This document shows, piece by piece, positions 10,293-17,524 of a stretch of DNA of 64,000 bases. The stretch covers positions 1,240,001 through 1,304,000 of the forward strand of contig NZ_JAPDFT010000001.1 of NCBI RefSeq assembly GCF_025949665.1, in the 5' to 3' direction. The translations under genes and the position numbers were made by a program. The notes beneath the pieces were generated by a model, which was not told where the DNA came from, did not search any database, and worked only from the letters and a program-made list of their open reading frames with translations. The stretch comes from Chryseobacterium viscerum (GTDB taxonomy: Bacteria; Bacteroidota; Bacteroidia; Flavobacteriales; Weeksellaceae). Every line of letters begins with the position of its first letter. Within the stretch, counting starts at the first letter, position 1.

Positions 10293-10294
10293 CG

Positions 10295-10792
10295 ATGAAT
10301 TTTTTTAGAAAATATACTTTTTTAATATTTCTTATTTTCTTCATAGGACTATACGTAGTTAATAATTATTTCATAAATAATTATAAAAATTTGTATAAAA
10401 AAGAAGGGAATTATGCGATAGGTACAATGAAGGATATAAAAGCATTTGGAAGATCTGGACATGATTTTGTTTATACTAGAGGTAAAAAATATAAATCTGT
10501 ATGTAGTACAGGAAACTTATCTGTAGATGAATATAGTAAATATATGGATAAAAAATTTTTAGTAATATATTTAAATAGTAATGTACATAATAATAGATTA
10601 TATGTTTCTATACCAGTAAATTCTAGTGATAATGAGAAAACACTGAAAGAAAAAATTGATAAAAATGTTTTCGTAAAAAGAAAATTAGATTCTATTCCAG
10701 CTCCTGGCTATTTCTGGGAGAATTATTTATATAATCTCCTCTTAAAAGAGTCCCCGCTGGCGCTAGCGTCTCGCTCGTGTCCACAAATATAA
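10295..10792 (+). CDS. Small membrane-anchored protein, candidate orphan immunity protein
   Basis: 165-residue predicted protein with one N-terminal transmembrane segment (about residues 8-27, FLIFLIFFIGLYVVNNYF) and a hydrophilic remainder containing YAIGTMKDIKAFGRSG, SVCSTGNLS and KFLVIYLNSN. I do not recognise a named family. It sits in the debris field downstream of the RHS toxin, directly after a full repeat copy, a position that fits an immunity gene left over from a lost toxin tip. The last 12 or so codons (from SPLALASRSCPQI) are read from the second repeat copy, so the original C terminus was probably replaced when the repeat arrived or recombined. Very AT-rich codon use suggests transfer. 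Confidence 0.5.
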   Translation: MNFFRKYTFLIFLIFFIGLYVVNNYFINNYKNLYKKEGNYAIGTMKDIKAFGRSGHDFVYTRGKKYKSVCSTGNLSVDEYSKYMDKKFLVIYLNSNVHNNRLYVSIPVNSSDNEKTLKEKIDKNVFVKRKLDSIPAPGYFWENYLYNLLLKESPLALASRSCPQI

Positions 10793-11069
10793 AACCCGCT
10801 ACAAAGTCTATGATTTTGAGTTGATAAAATAAAAGCCACTGCAATCGCAGTGGTTTTATTCATTTCCAGTATAGAGAAAAACTTACGCTAGAGGGTTATA
10901 ATTTATTAAGTCCCTTATTTATCAAGCAATTTTTCAGTCTGCTCATTACTTCATTCTTTTCTTTTTAGCTTGCTTTTATACGAACCTTGCATGTTTACAG
11001 GGATTGTTCGTATTGAGAACACTTTAATAATATAAGTTTTATTATTTTTATGACAGAAATTTAATTTAA
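10754..11069 (+). repeat. Cassette-spacer repeat, copy 2 of 3
   Basis: About 316 bp and colinear with the copy at 9978 over its whole length, with scattered substitutions and small indels. In this copy the frame that reads KYKTRYKVYDFELIK is interrupted by a TAG in CGCTAGCG, so that peptide is not maintained. Confidence 0.85.
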
Positions 11070-11102
11070 TTCATTGATATTATATAGTATTGGAAAATTA
11101 GG

Positions 11103-11288
11103 GTGATGATAGTCCGAAATACTAGAAATGTATGTAAACTTAATGAGATATGTATGGACACAAGCGAGACACTCGCGCCAGAATGGGGCAATTCCGAAGT
11201 TCAACAAAAAGTAGTTAATCCAACCTCAAAGAACGTTTTTAAACAAGCTATAACACCACCATCTATATTAACAAGACCTAGATTTTAA
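11103..11288 (+). pseudogene. Possible remnant of a toxin-tip C terminus
   Basis: Open frame of 61 codons ending in TPPSILTRPRF, 25 bases before an immunity-like lipoprotein gene. No family recognised. Its middle is crossed by an inverted copy of the repeat motif (GGACACAAGCGAGACACTCG at 11156), so part of it is non-coding in origin. It could equally be chance open frame in AT-rich DNA. It is reported because a tip fragment ahead of an immunity gene is the order expected for a displaced cassette. Confidence 0.25.
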
Positions 11289-11313
11289 ATAGAACATCTT
11301 AAATTTAATAAAT

Positions 11314-11706
11314 ATGAAAAAAAGTATAACTTTAATTTTATTACCTTTTTTATTTTCGTGCCAAAATATTAGTAATGAAGATATATATGGAAAATATTCA
11401 CCCATATCATACAAGAATACATACGACACTTTAACGATTAACAAGGATGGGGTTTATAACAGAGTAATTTACAATATAAAAGGGAAGAAATTGTTGAATT
11501 ACAATTCGAAATACAAATTAGAAGGTAAAACAATAAAGTTTAATGATTTTTATTTAAATTTTGATAAAGATTTAGTTGCCTTTCCAGAAGATGTGAATGA
11601 TACTGATATGACCTATACTACTTTTTTTGAGAAAAAAGATAAGAATATTGTACTTTGCTTTGGCTACCATGATGGGGAGAATTGTTATAAAAAGGTTATA
11701 AAATAA
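11314..11706 (+). CDS. Small lipoprotein, candidate orphan immunity protein
   Basis: 130-residue protein with a lipoprotein signal (MKKSITLILLPFLFSC, Cys at residue 16) and a short beta-rich mature domain with the pattern GKYSPISYKNTYDTLTINKD and YKLEGKTIKF. This is the lipocalin-like layout seen in many small Bacteroidota lipoproteins. It is followed within 10 bases by the third, truncated repeat copy. Position among repeat-separated small genes downstream of an RHS toxin makes an immunity role plausible. No specific family can be named from sequence alone. Confidence 0.55.
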   Translation: MKKSITLILLPFLFSCQNISNEDIYGKYSPISYKNTYDTLTINKDGVYNRVIYNIKGKKLLNYNSKYKLEGKTIKFNDFYLNFDKDLVAFPEDVNDTDMTYTTFFEKKDKNIVLCFGYHDGENCYKKVIK

Positions 11707-11715
11707 AAAATCGCC

Positions 11716-11826
11716 CTGTTAGCGCGAGCGTCTCGCTCGTGTCCACAAATATAAAACCCTCTACACAAAGTCTATGACTTTGAGTTGATAAAATAAAAAC
11801 CACTGCAACAGCGGAGGTTTTTTTAT
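11716..11826 (+). repeat. Cassette-spacer repeat, truncated copy 3 of 3
   Basis: About 111 bp matching the first third of the two longer copies: the GCGCGAGCGTCTCGCTCGTG motif, the GTTGATAAAATAAAA tail and a decayed terminator (CCACTGCAACAGCGGAGG then T-run). Homology stops before the AT-rich half. The next gene begins 18 bases later. Confidence 0.8.
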
Positions 11827-11844
11827 ATCTTAGAAAATAAAAAA

Positions 11845-13590
11845 ATGATAAAATACCTGTTCATTCTTTTTCTGTGTGCAATTGTTTCTGTTCAGGGGCA
11901 GCAAAGCATATCAGCAACTGCTAAAACTCAGGATAGTTCTTATGATATTCAGGATAGTGTGATGGTCAAAACAAGGGATGGAGCTATAATTTCTGCGATG
12001 GTAGTAAGAAAAAAGGGAGAGAAAACAGCTCTTCCGGTGGTTTTCCAGTTTACTATTTATGTAAGGGATACAGGGCGGGATCTTCAGAGTTTGAAGAATG
12101 CTGCTGATAAAGGATATATTGGTGTTATTGCATATGCCCGTGGTAAAAGACTGAGCCCGGATGATATAAATCCTTATGAATTTGAAGCCAATGATACGTA
12201 TGATGTGATAGATTGGATCAGTCAGCAGAAATGGTGTAATGGAAGTATAGGAATGTATGGAGGCAGTTACAATGGTTTCAGCCAGTGGGCAGCCTGCAAA
12301 ACACTTCATCCGGCATTGAAAACAATTGTTCCTTATGTAGCAAACCGTCCTGGAATGGGACTTCCTATGGAAAATAATATCTTCATTAATCCCAATTACG
12401 AATGGGCGTTTTATGTAGGAAACAACAAATATCTGGACAATGAAACAGGAAATGATAGAAAGCGTTTCAGAGCAATGATGTTTAACTGGTGGGATAAAGG
12501 AGAAGCATATCATAAAATGGACAGCATTGATGGTACTCCAAACAGATGGTTTCAACGATGGATCAGCCATCCGGATTTTGATGAATACTGGCAAAAAATG
12601 ACTCCTTATAAAGAAGATTTCAAACAAATCAATATTCCGGTTCTGGCTTTTGACGGCTATTATAATGATTCCCAGAATTCCAGTATTTATTATCTTAAAG
12701 AATTGCAGAAGTATAGCCCAAATACTCCATTTTATCTGATCATTGGTCCATACGGTCACTTTGGTACACAGCAGGGAGGTGAGAAAGAAGTGAACGAATA
12801 CAAAGTAGATGAGGTTGCCCTTTTTGATATCAATAAAATCACTTATGAATGGTTTGATTATATCCTGAAAAACGGACCCAAACCATCAGCTCTTAAAGAC
12901 AAAATCAATTATGAAGTAATGGGAGCAAATGAATGGCGCAGTGCCCCATCTTTTGAAAAAATGAACAATGATGTTCTGAAGTTTTACCTTTCCAATCAAA
13001 AAAAGGATGGAACGTATTATCTTGATCCAAAAACTTCCAATAAAAATACATTTCTTTCTCAAACGGTTGACTTTAAAGATCGAAAATTGAGTGGCAACAG
13101 CGATTATTATCCCTCTCCAATAGAGAAAAATGAGCTGGATCAAAGCTCAGGTTTCATTTTTACCAGCAGTCCGGTAGAAAAATCAATGATTGTGAACGGT
13201 TCTTTTGTTGGAGGGCTTCATATTTCTGTTAATAAAAAAGATGTGGATTTGGGAGTGACTTTATATGAATTGACTCCCGAAGGAAAATATTTCCATTTGT
13301 CGTACTATATTGGAAGAGCCAGCTATGCAAAAGACATTACCAAAAGACATCTTCTGAAGCCTGGAGACAAAACATGGATAGAATTCACCAATAGCCATTT
13401 TGTAAGCAAAAAACTTCAGAAAGGAAGTCGAATCGTCATGAAAATTGATGTTAATAAAAACCCGTTTTCACAATTGAATTACGGAACAGGAAAAGACGTA
13501 AGCACAGAAAGCATAAAAGATGCTTCCATTCCACTACAGATCAAATGGTACAATGATAGTTATGTAAAAATTCCAGTTTTAAATGAATAA
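11845..13590 (+). CDS. CocE/NonD family hydrolase (S15-like alpha/beta hydrolase), exported
   Basis: 581-residue protein with a Sec signal peptide (residues 1-18, ending VQGQ). The alpha/beta hydrolase core has the nucleophile elbow GGSYNG (Ser141), an acid residue in FDGYYND (Asp270 or Asp275) and a His in IGPYGHFG (His305). The C-terminal half (from about 370) is the beta-jelly-roll domain of the X-Pro dipeptidyl-peptidase/CocE group, with the late motif LKPGDKTWIEFTNSHFVSKKL. Family members hydrolyse acyl esters, beta-lactam side chains or proline peptides; the substrate here cannot be told. Expected location is the periplasm. Apparently monocistronic and beginning right after the last cassette repeat. 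Confidence 0.85.
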   Translation: MIKYLFILFLCAIVSVQGQQSISATAKTQDSSYDIQDSVMVKTRDGAIISAMVVRKKGEKTALPVVFQFTIYVRDTGRDLQSLKNAADKGYIGVIAYARGKRLSPDDINPYEFEANDTYDVIDWISQQKWCNGSIGMYGGSYNGFSQWAACKTLHPALKTIVPYVANRPGMGLPMENNIFINPNYEWAFYVGNNKYLDNETGNDRKRFRAMMFNWWDKGEAYHKMDSIDGTPNRWFQRWISHPDFDEYWQKMTPYKEDFKQINIPVLAFDGYYNDSQNSSIYYLKELQKYSPNTPFYLIIGPYGHFGTQQGGEKEVNEYKVDEVALFDINKITYEWFDYILKNGPKPSALKDKINYEVMGANEWRSAPSFEKMNNDVLKFYLSNQKKDGTYYLDPKTSNKNTFLSQTVDFKDRKLSGNSDYYPSPIEKNELDQSSGFIFTSSPVEKSMIVNGSFVGGLHISVNKKDVDLGVTLYELTPEGKYFHLSYYIGRASYAKDITKRHLLKPGDKTWIEFTNSHFVSKKLQKGSRIVMKIDVNKNPFSQLNYGTGKDVSTESIKDASIPLQIKWYNDSYVKIPVLNE

Positions 13591-13757
13591 AATAGTGCTG
13601 ATGATTATTGAAAGCACATAAATATGGTGTAAGTTGTAAGTCGTATAAAATTAATTTGTTATGTTTTTTTTGTCCAAAAAATATGTATATTGGAACTACC
13701 AAATTAAAGCGTAATCCGAAAAGCATATAGAGTAGGAAAAAAATCAAAATTAAGACT

Positions 13758-13898
13758 ATGAAAAACCTAAGAAAACTTTCAAAAAGAGAATTAAAAACAG
13801 TTCAGGGAGGTATCCCTATGTGTCTGCCAGGATACTTCTGGTGTTCATTTGTAAAAAAATGTATTCCTGTGGGATCATCATGCGGACTTATTGATTAA
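13758..13898 (+). CDS. Bacteriocin-like peptide with double-glycine leader
   Basis: A 46-residue open frame too short for routine gene calling. It begins MKNLRKLSKRELKTVQGG, matching the KxLSKxELKxxxGG leader of the bacteriocin-like peptide family common in Chryseobacterium. The 28-residue remainder after GG contains four cysteines (MCLPGYFW, WCSF, KKC, SSCGLID), consistent with disulfides. Processing by a C39-peptidase ABC transporter at the GG site would be expected, but no such transporter is encoded in this window. A near-consensus box (TATATTGG) lies about 65 bases upstream. Function as antimicrobial or signal peptide is unproven. Confidence 0.8.
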   Translation: MKNLRKLSKRELKTVQGGIPMCLPGYFWCSFVKKCIPVGSSCGLID

Positions 13899-13970
13899 CT
13901 TGATTCAAGAAAATAATGTAAAGAATGGCTGTCTCAGAAACGGGATAGCCTATTTTATGTCTTCCCCACT

Positions 13971-14160
13971 AATCGACTTAGAAATCAGGAGCGTTAAGAA
14001 AATTTGAATGTAATCCGTTAAAAAATTTCCACTGTCTGAGCATGGGATGTATTTAGAACCGAAGCAGAGCCAAGTGATCCATGCGAGTTTGGAAATTTTA
14101 GGAGTACGTTCAAATTTTTAGCGGATGATTCCCGTCTTGAACTTTTGCATACTTTTGTTT
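13971..14160. repeat. Palindromic MITE-like element, copy 1
   Basis: 190-bp element with a near-identical copy at 14568-14757 (about four differences). Left and right halves are inverted repeats of each other: GGAATCAGGAGCGTTAA pairs with the GCGGATGATTCCCGTC side, AAAATTTGAATGTA with TACGTTCAAATTTTT, and GCATGGGAT with ATCCATGC near the centre. No coding capacity. Possibly a non-autonomous mobile element or a structured RNA. Confidence 0.8.
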
Positions 14161-14206
14161 GACTACGTCGAATCTTCGATTTCAAGGCAAAAGTATAATT
14201 GAAAAA

Positions 14207-14527
14207 ATGTTATTTTGCAGTCTTAATTATAGAACTCTCGTGCGATCCCGAATAAATTATATTCTTGCTGTTGGTATTATTTTTCTGAATGTCATAATAT
14301 TACTTGTAAATATATACATAATAAGAAATGGTTTTCGTCCCTTTGAAGGAGGATTTAATTTTTCAATAATGCTCATGATTTCAAACCTTTCTATAATTCC
14401 TGCAGTAGCAACATGTTTTAAAAAGATAAAAAATAATCCTATAATTTTAATATTGAACATATTAGGTTTTATTATGTCTGTTTTAGGAGCTTTTCTAGCC
14501 TATATGATGATGACAATCCAATGTTAA
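14207..14527 (+). CDS. Small three-helix membrane protein of unknown function
   Basis: 106 residues with three predicted transmembrane segments (about 19-38, 49-68 and 79-101) separated by short basic loops (CFKKIKNN). The ATG at 14207 is preferred; an upstream in-frame TTG lies in the flanking repeat element. No family recognised. The gene is bracketed by the two 190-bp palindromic elements, suggesting that it arrived or is mobilised with them. A nearby role as immunity protein for the bacteriocin-like peptide 300 bases upstream is possible because such proteins are often small and membrane-embedded, but this is inference. Confidence 0.5.
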   Translation: MLFCSLNYRTLVRSRINYILAVGIIFLNVIILLVNIYIIRNGFRPFEGGFNFSIMLMISNLSIIPAVATCFKKIKNNPIILILNILGFIMSVLGAFLAYMMMTIQC

Positions 14528-14567
14528 GTTGAGAAAAAAACGAGATTGAATATGATGTACTGTTTCC

Positions 14568-14757
14568 AATCGACTTAGGAATCAGGAGCGTTAAGAAAAT
14601 TTGAATGTAATCCGTTAAAAAATTTCCACTGTCTGAGCATGGGATGTATTTAGAACCGAAGCAGAACCAAGTGATCCATGCGAGTTTGGAAATTTTAGGA
14701 GTACATTCAAATTTTTAGCGGATGATTCCCGTCTTGAACTTTTGTATACTTTTGTTT
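14568..14757. repeat. Palindromic MITE-like element, copy 2
   Basis: Same 190-bp palindrome, same orientation as the first copy. Copy 2 is followed directly by TCAAGACAAAAGTATA, whereas in copy 1 a 20-bp stretch (GACTACGTCGAATCTTCGAT) separates the element from the equivalent TCAAGGCAAAAGTATA. The remainder of the gap up to the purB promoter shows nothing further. Confidence 0.8.
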
Positions 14758-14848
14758 CAAGACAAAAGTATAAATGAAATCTTTATCTGATTCGCAATAG
14801 GGTTGAAAAATCATAAAAGCAGGATTTTCATCTCTCACTGAAAAACCG

Positions 14849-14856
14849 TATTTTTG
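14849..14856 (+). promoter_or_regulatory. Bacteroidota -7 box of purB
   Basis: TATTTTTG fits TAnnTTTG, 24 bases before the purB start. No clear -33 TTG at the expected distance. Confidence 0.5.
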
Positions 14857-14880
14857 TACATCTAAAAAGTAAAAGAACGA

Positions 14881-16308
14881 ATGAATTCCTACAAAAATCC
14901 ATTGGAAGAGCGCTACTCCAGTGAAGAAATGTTATTTAACTTCTCACACAATAACAAATTCCAGAATTGGAGAAAGCTTTGGATAGCTCTTGCTGAAATC
15001 GAAAAAGACCTTGGACTTGAAATTACAGACGAGCAGATCGCTGAGTTAAAAGCTAATGCTGAAAATATCGATTATGAGAAAGCAGCAGAGTACGAAAAAA
15101 AATTCCGTCATGATGTAATGGCTCACGTTCACGCTTATGGTGATGTGGCGCCTTCAGCAAAAGGAATTATCCACCTGGGAGCTACTTCAGCTTTTGTAGG
15201 AGACAATACAGACTTAATTCAGATTCGTGACGGACTTTTAATCTTAAAGAAAAAGTTGGTGAACGTAATGAAGAACTTAGCAGACTTTGCTATTCAGTAC
15301 AAAGACCTTCCGACTTTAGGATTTACACACTTCCAGCCAGCTCAGTTAACAACAGTTGGAAAAAGAGCTACACTTTGGTTACAGAGTCTGGTTCTTGACA
15401 TCGAAGAATTGGATTTCTTCCTTGAAACGCTTCGTTTCAGAGGAGTAAAAGGAACTACAGGAACTGCTGCAAGTTTCCTTGAACTTTTCAACGGTGATTA
15501 TTCTAAAGTAAAACATTTAGATAAAGAACTTTCAAAAAGATTCGGTTTTGATAAAGTTTTCGGAGTTTCCGGACAGACTTATGATAGAAAAATTGATGCG
15601 AAAGTAGTTGCTCTATTAGGAAATATTGCACAATCTGCACACAAATTCACAAACGATTTACGTTTACTTCAGAACCTTAAGGAGATTGAAGAACCATTCG
15701 AGAAAAACCAGATCGGTTCATCTGCAATGGCTTACAAACGTAACCCGATGAGAAGTGAAAGAATCGGAGCATTGGCAAAATATGTAATGTCTCTGACAAC
15801 AAGTTCAGCAATGGTAGCTTCTACACAATGGTTTGAAAGAACATTGGATGACTCAGCGAACAAGAGATTAACAATTCCTCAGGCATTTTTAGCTGTTGAT
15901 GCTATTCTATTGATCTGGAATAATATCATGAACGGAATCGTTGTATATCCGAACAGAATCAACAAGCATATTATGGAAGAACTTCCTTTCATGGCGACAG
16001 AATACATTATCATGGAAGAAGTGAAAGCAGGTGGAGACCGTCAGGAAATCCACGAGGTGATCCGAGTTCATTCTATGGAAGCTTCTAAGAAAGTGAAAGA
16101 AGAAGGAAAAGAAAATGACCTTATCGAAAGAATCTTAAATGATGATTCTTTAAAACTGGACAAATCAAAACTGAAAGAAGTTTTGGATCCTAAGAACTTT
16201 ATTGGTTTCGCGCCTATCCAGACGGAAGAATTCGTCAAGAATGAGGTACAGCCGATTATAGACCAAAACAAAGACTTAATAGGATTGGAAGCTGATCTTA
16301 AAGTATAA
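14881..16308 (+). CDS. purB: Adenylosuccinate lyase
   Basis: 475 residues, full length. Catalyses two purine steps: SAICAR to AICAR plus fumarate, and adenylosuccinate to AMP plus fumarate, in the cytoplasm as a homotetramer. The fumarase/aspartase superfamily signature SSAMAYKRNPM is present at about residues 280-290, with conserved HLGATSAFVGDN near 97-108 and TLGFTHFQPAQLTTVGKR near 143-160 carrying the catalytic His. An intrinsic terminator begins 4 bases after the stop, so the gene is probably transcribed alone. Another purine gene, purL, lies 2.3 kb downstream in the same direction. Confidence 0.97.
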   Translation: MNSYKNPLEERYSSEEMLFNFSHNNKFQNWRKLWIALAEIEKDLGLEITDEQIAELKANAENIDYEKAAEYEKKFRHDVMAHVHAYGDVAPSAKGIIHLGATSAFVGDNTDLIQIRDGLLILKKKLVNVMKNLADFAIQYKDLPTLGFTHFQPAQLTTVGKRATLWLQSLVLDIEELDFFLETLRFRGVKGTTGTAASFLELFNGDYSKVKHLDKELSKRFGFDKVFGVSGQTYDRKIDAKVVALLGNIAQSAHKFTNDLRLLQNLKEIEEPFEKNQIGSSAMAYKRNPMRSERIGALAKYVMSLTTSSAMVASTQWFERTLDDSANKRLTIPQAFLAVDAILLIWNNIMNGIVVYPNRINKHIMEELPFMATEYIIMEEVKAGGDRQEIHEVIRVHSMEASKKVKEEGKENDLIERILNDDSLKLDKSKLKEVLDPKNFIGFAPIQTEEFVKNEVQPIIDQNKDLIGLEADLKV

Positions 16309-16311
16309 AAC

Positions 16312-16338
16312 AATATGCAGTCTTTTCGGCTGCATATT
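16312..16338 (+). terminator. Terminator after purB
   Basis: Stem AATATGCAG/CTGCATATT with a nine-base loop and a T-rich tail. The hairpin overlaps an alternative, unlikely ATG of the next gene. Confidence 0.65.
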
Positions 16339-16359
16339 TTATTTCCAACCCCGATCAAT

Positions 16360-17331
16360 ATGAAAAAACTGCTGGTAACCATTTTATTGACGCCAATCAT
16401 ATCCTTTTCTCAGGGTACAAAGGATTTATATTATTTTAAATCCAAAGATTCACTGGTTGGAGTAAAAAATAAAGCAGGGAAAATAATTGTTCCTGCACAG
16501 TTCAAAGTCTTTTCATACCTTAAAGATGGAGATCCTGTAGAAGGAGAAACTATTCTTTTTGACGGAGATAAAGAAGGCGAAAAACCAGAGAAAAATGCCT
16601 GGGGAAATGTATATGACAGAAGTGGTACATTTCTTTACAAACCTTTCCTTTATGATAATGGCCCGGATTATTTCTCTGAAGGGCTGAGAAGATTGGTTAA
16701 AAATGGTAAAGTAGGATTTGCAGACCGCAACGGTAAGATCGTTATTGAAGCAGAGCATGATTTTGTATCACCTTTTAATTACGGATACGCTGCGTTTTGT
16801 GACGGCTGTGACTGGGAAAAAACAAATGACGAGCACAGATCCATTGTAGGCGGTAAATGGGGGGTGATGAATGTCAAAGGACAAACCGTTCAGTCACTTA
16901 CAAAACCAACAGCGAAAAATGTTGAAATAGATGGGAAATATTATCCGAACCCATTTCAATACAATGAAAAAGAGAAAAATGTCCTTCAGTTTTTTGAAAA
17001 GCAGAAGAAAAAGCTTTCAGATCTTTATTATGTGAATTTTTACAATAAATTGTCTGAAAATGAAAAGAATCTGTTTTTTGAAATTGTAGAAAGACCAAAA
17101 GAAAATTTTCCGTATTATCAGGTAAATACCTATAATCACAGAAAGAAAGACCTGGATATGCTTTATCGTTTCAAGTTTCTGGTTTCAGAAGATGGAAAAA
17201 CATTTTATGCTCTGGATGATTACAATGAGAAAAAAGTTCCTTTTGAAAACTGGTTAAAAGAAGAAATAAAAAATGCAGAGGATTTTCAGAAAGAACGTAA
17301 GGATAACCCGAATAAGTTTATAAACAAATAA
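16360..17331 (+). CDS. Exported WG-repeat protein
   Basis: 323 residues with a Sec signal peptide (MKKLLVTILLTPIISFSQ). The mature part has WG/KWK-type repeats: LVGVKNKAGKIIVPAQFKVF, RLVKNGKVGFADRNGKIVIE and GGKWGVMNVKGQTV, the typical beta repeat unit of WG-repeat (KWG Leptospira-like) proteins. The C-terminal third is lysine- and glutamate-rich. The start at 16360 is preferred over an ATG 45 bases earlier, because that earlier start lies inside the purB terminator hairpin and would bury the signal peptide. Cellular role unknown; such proteins are often surface or periplasmic and may bind other proteins. Confidence 0.75.
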   Translation: MKKLLVTILLTPIISFSQGTKDLYYFKSKDSLVGVKNKAGKIIVPAQFKVFSYLKDGDPVEGETILFDGDKEGEKPEKNAWGNVYDRSGTFLYKPFLYDNGPDYFSEGLRRLVKNGKVGFADRNGKIVIEAEHDFVSPFNYGYAAFCDGCDWEKTNDEHRSIVGGKWGVMNVKGQTVQSLTKPTAKNVEIDGKYYPNPFQYNEKEKNVLQFFEKQKKKLSDLYYVNFYNKLSENEKNLFFEIVERPKENFPYYQVNTYNHRKKDLDMLYRFKFLVSEDGKTFYALDDYNEKKVPFENWLKEEIKNAEDFQKERKDNPNKFINK

Positions 17332-17480
17332 GAGAAAGTTGGAAATTCCGCGAGGTAAATTTGAAGAAGATATGACTTATTCCTTTAAATTTGCACAGAA
17401 TAGTAATTGTAGAAAAATCTCTTTCAAAAATTTCCAATACAAAAGGATTTAAAGTATGAAATTTTAAATTCAATAAAAGA

Positions 17481-17515
17481 AAAATAAATCTAATAGTAAA
17501 AAATCTGACATCTAA
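17481..17515. repeat. Direct repeat left of the PDDEXK nuclease gene
   Basis: AAAATAAATCTAATAGTAAA followed by AAATCTGACATCTAA; matches 18550-18582 apart from two indels and one substitution. The pair brackets a single gene. Confidence 0.7.
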
Positions 17516-17524
17516 ATTTTAATA

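Larger units (their letters stand above)
9639..10294. other. Gene-poor stretch with degraded coding debris and first repeat copy
   Basis: This stretch lacks an intact gene. An open frame without a start codon runs from about 9751 to 9957, and another frame from 9847 to 10056 ends in a tail reading KYKTRYKVYDFELIK. These look like shifted fragments of former genes, possibly an old toxin tip, but no family can be named. A C-run (nine Cs at about 9756) precedes a CGCTGGCGC motif that reappears in the repeat at 9978. The second half is the first copy of the ~315 bp repeat listed separately. Confidence 0.45.

Noticed and set aside
11911..12759. Long open frame of 282 codons on the minus strand
   Set aside because: It lies fully inside the CocE-type hydrolase gene, has no recognisable motif, and is a shadow of that gene's codon pattern.
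17338..17440. TTGGAAATT and AATTTCCAA as ends of a possible 100-bp MITE
   Set aside because: Only nine bases match, the inner parts do not pair well, and no second copy was seen in the window.
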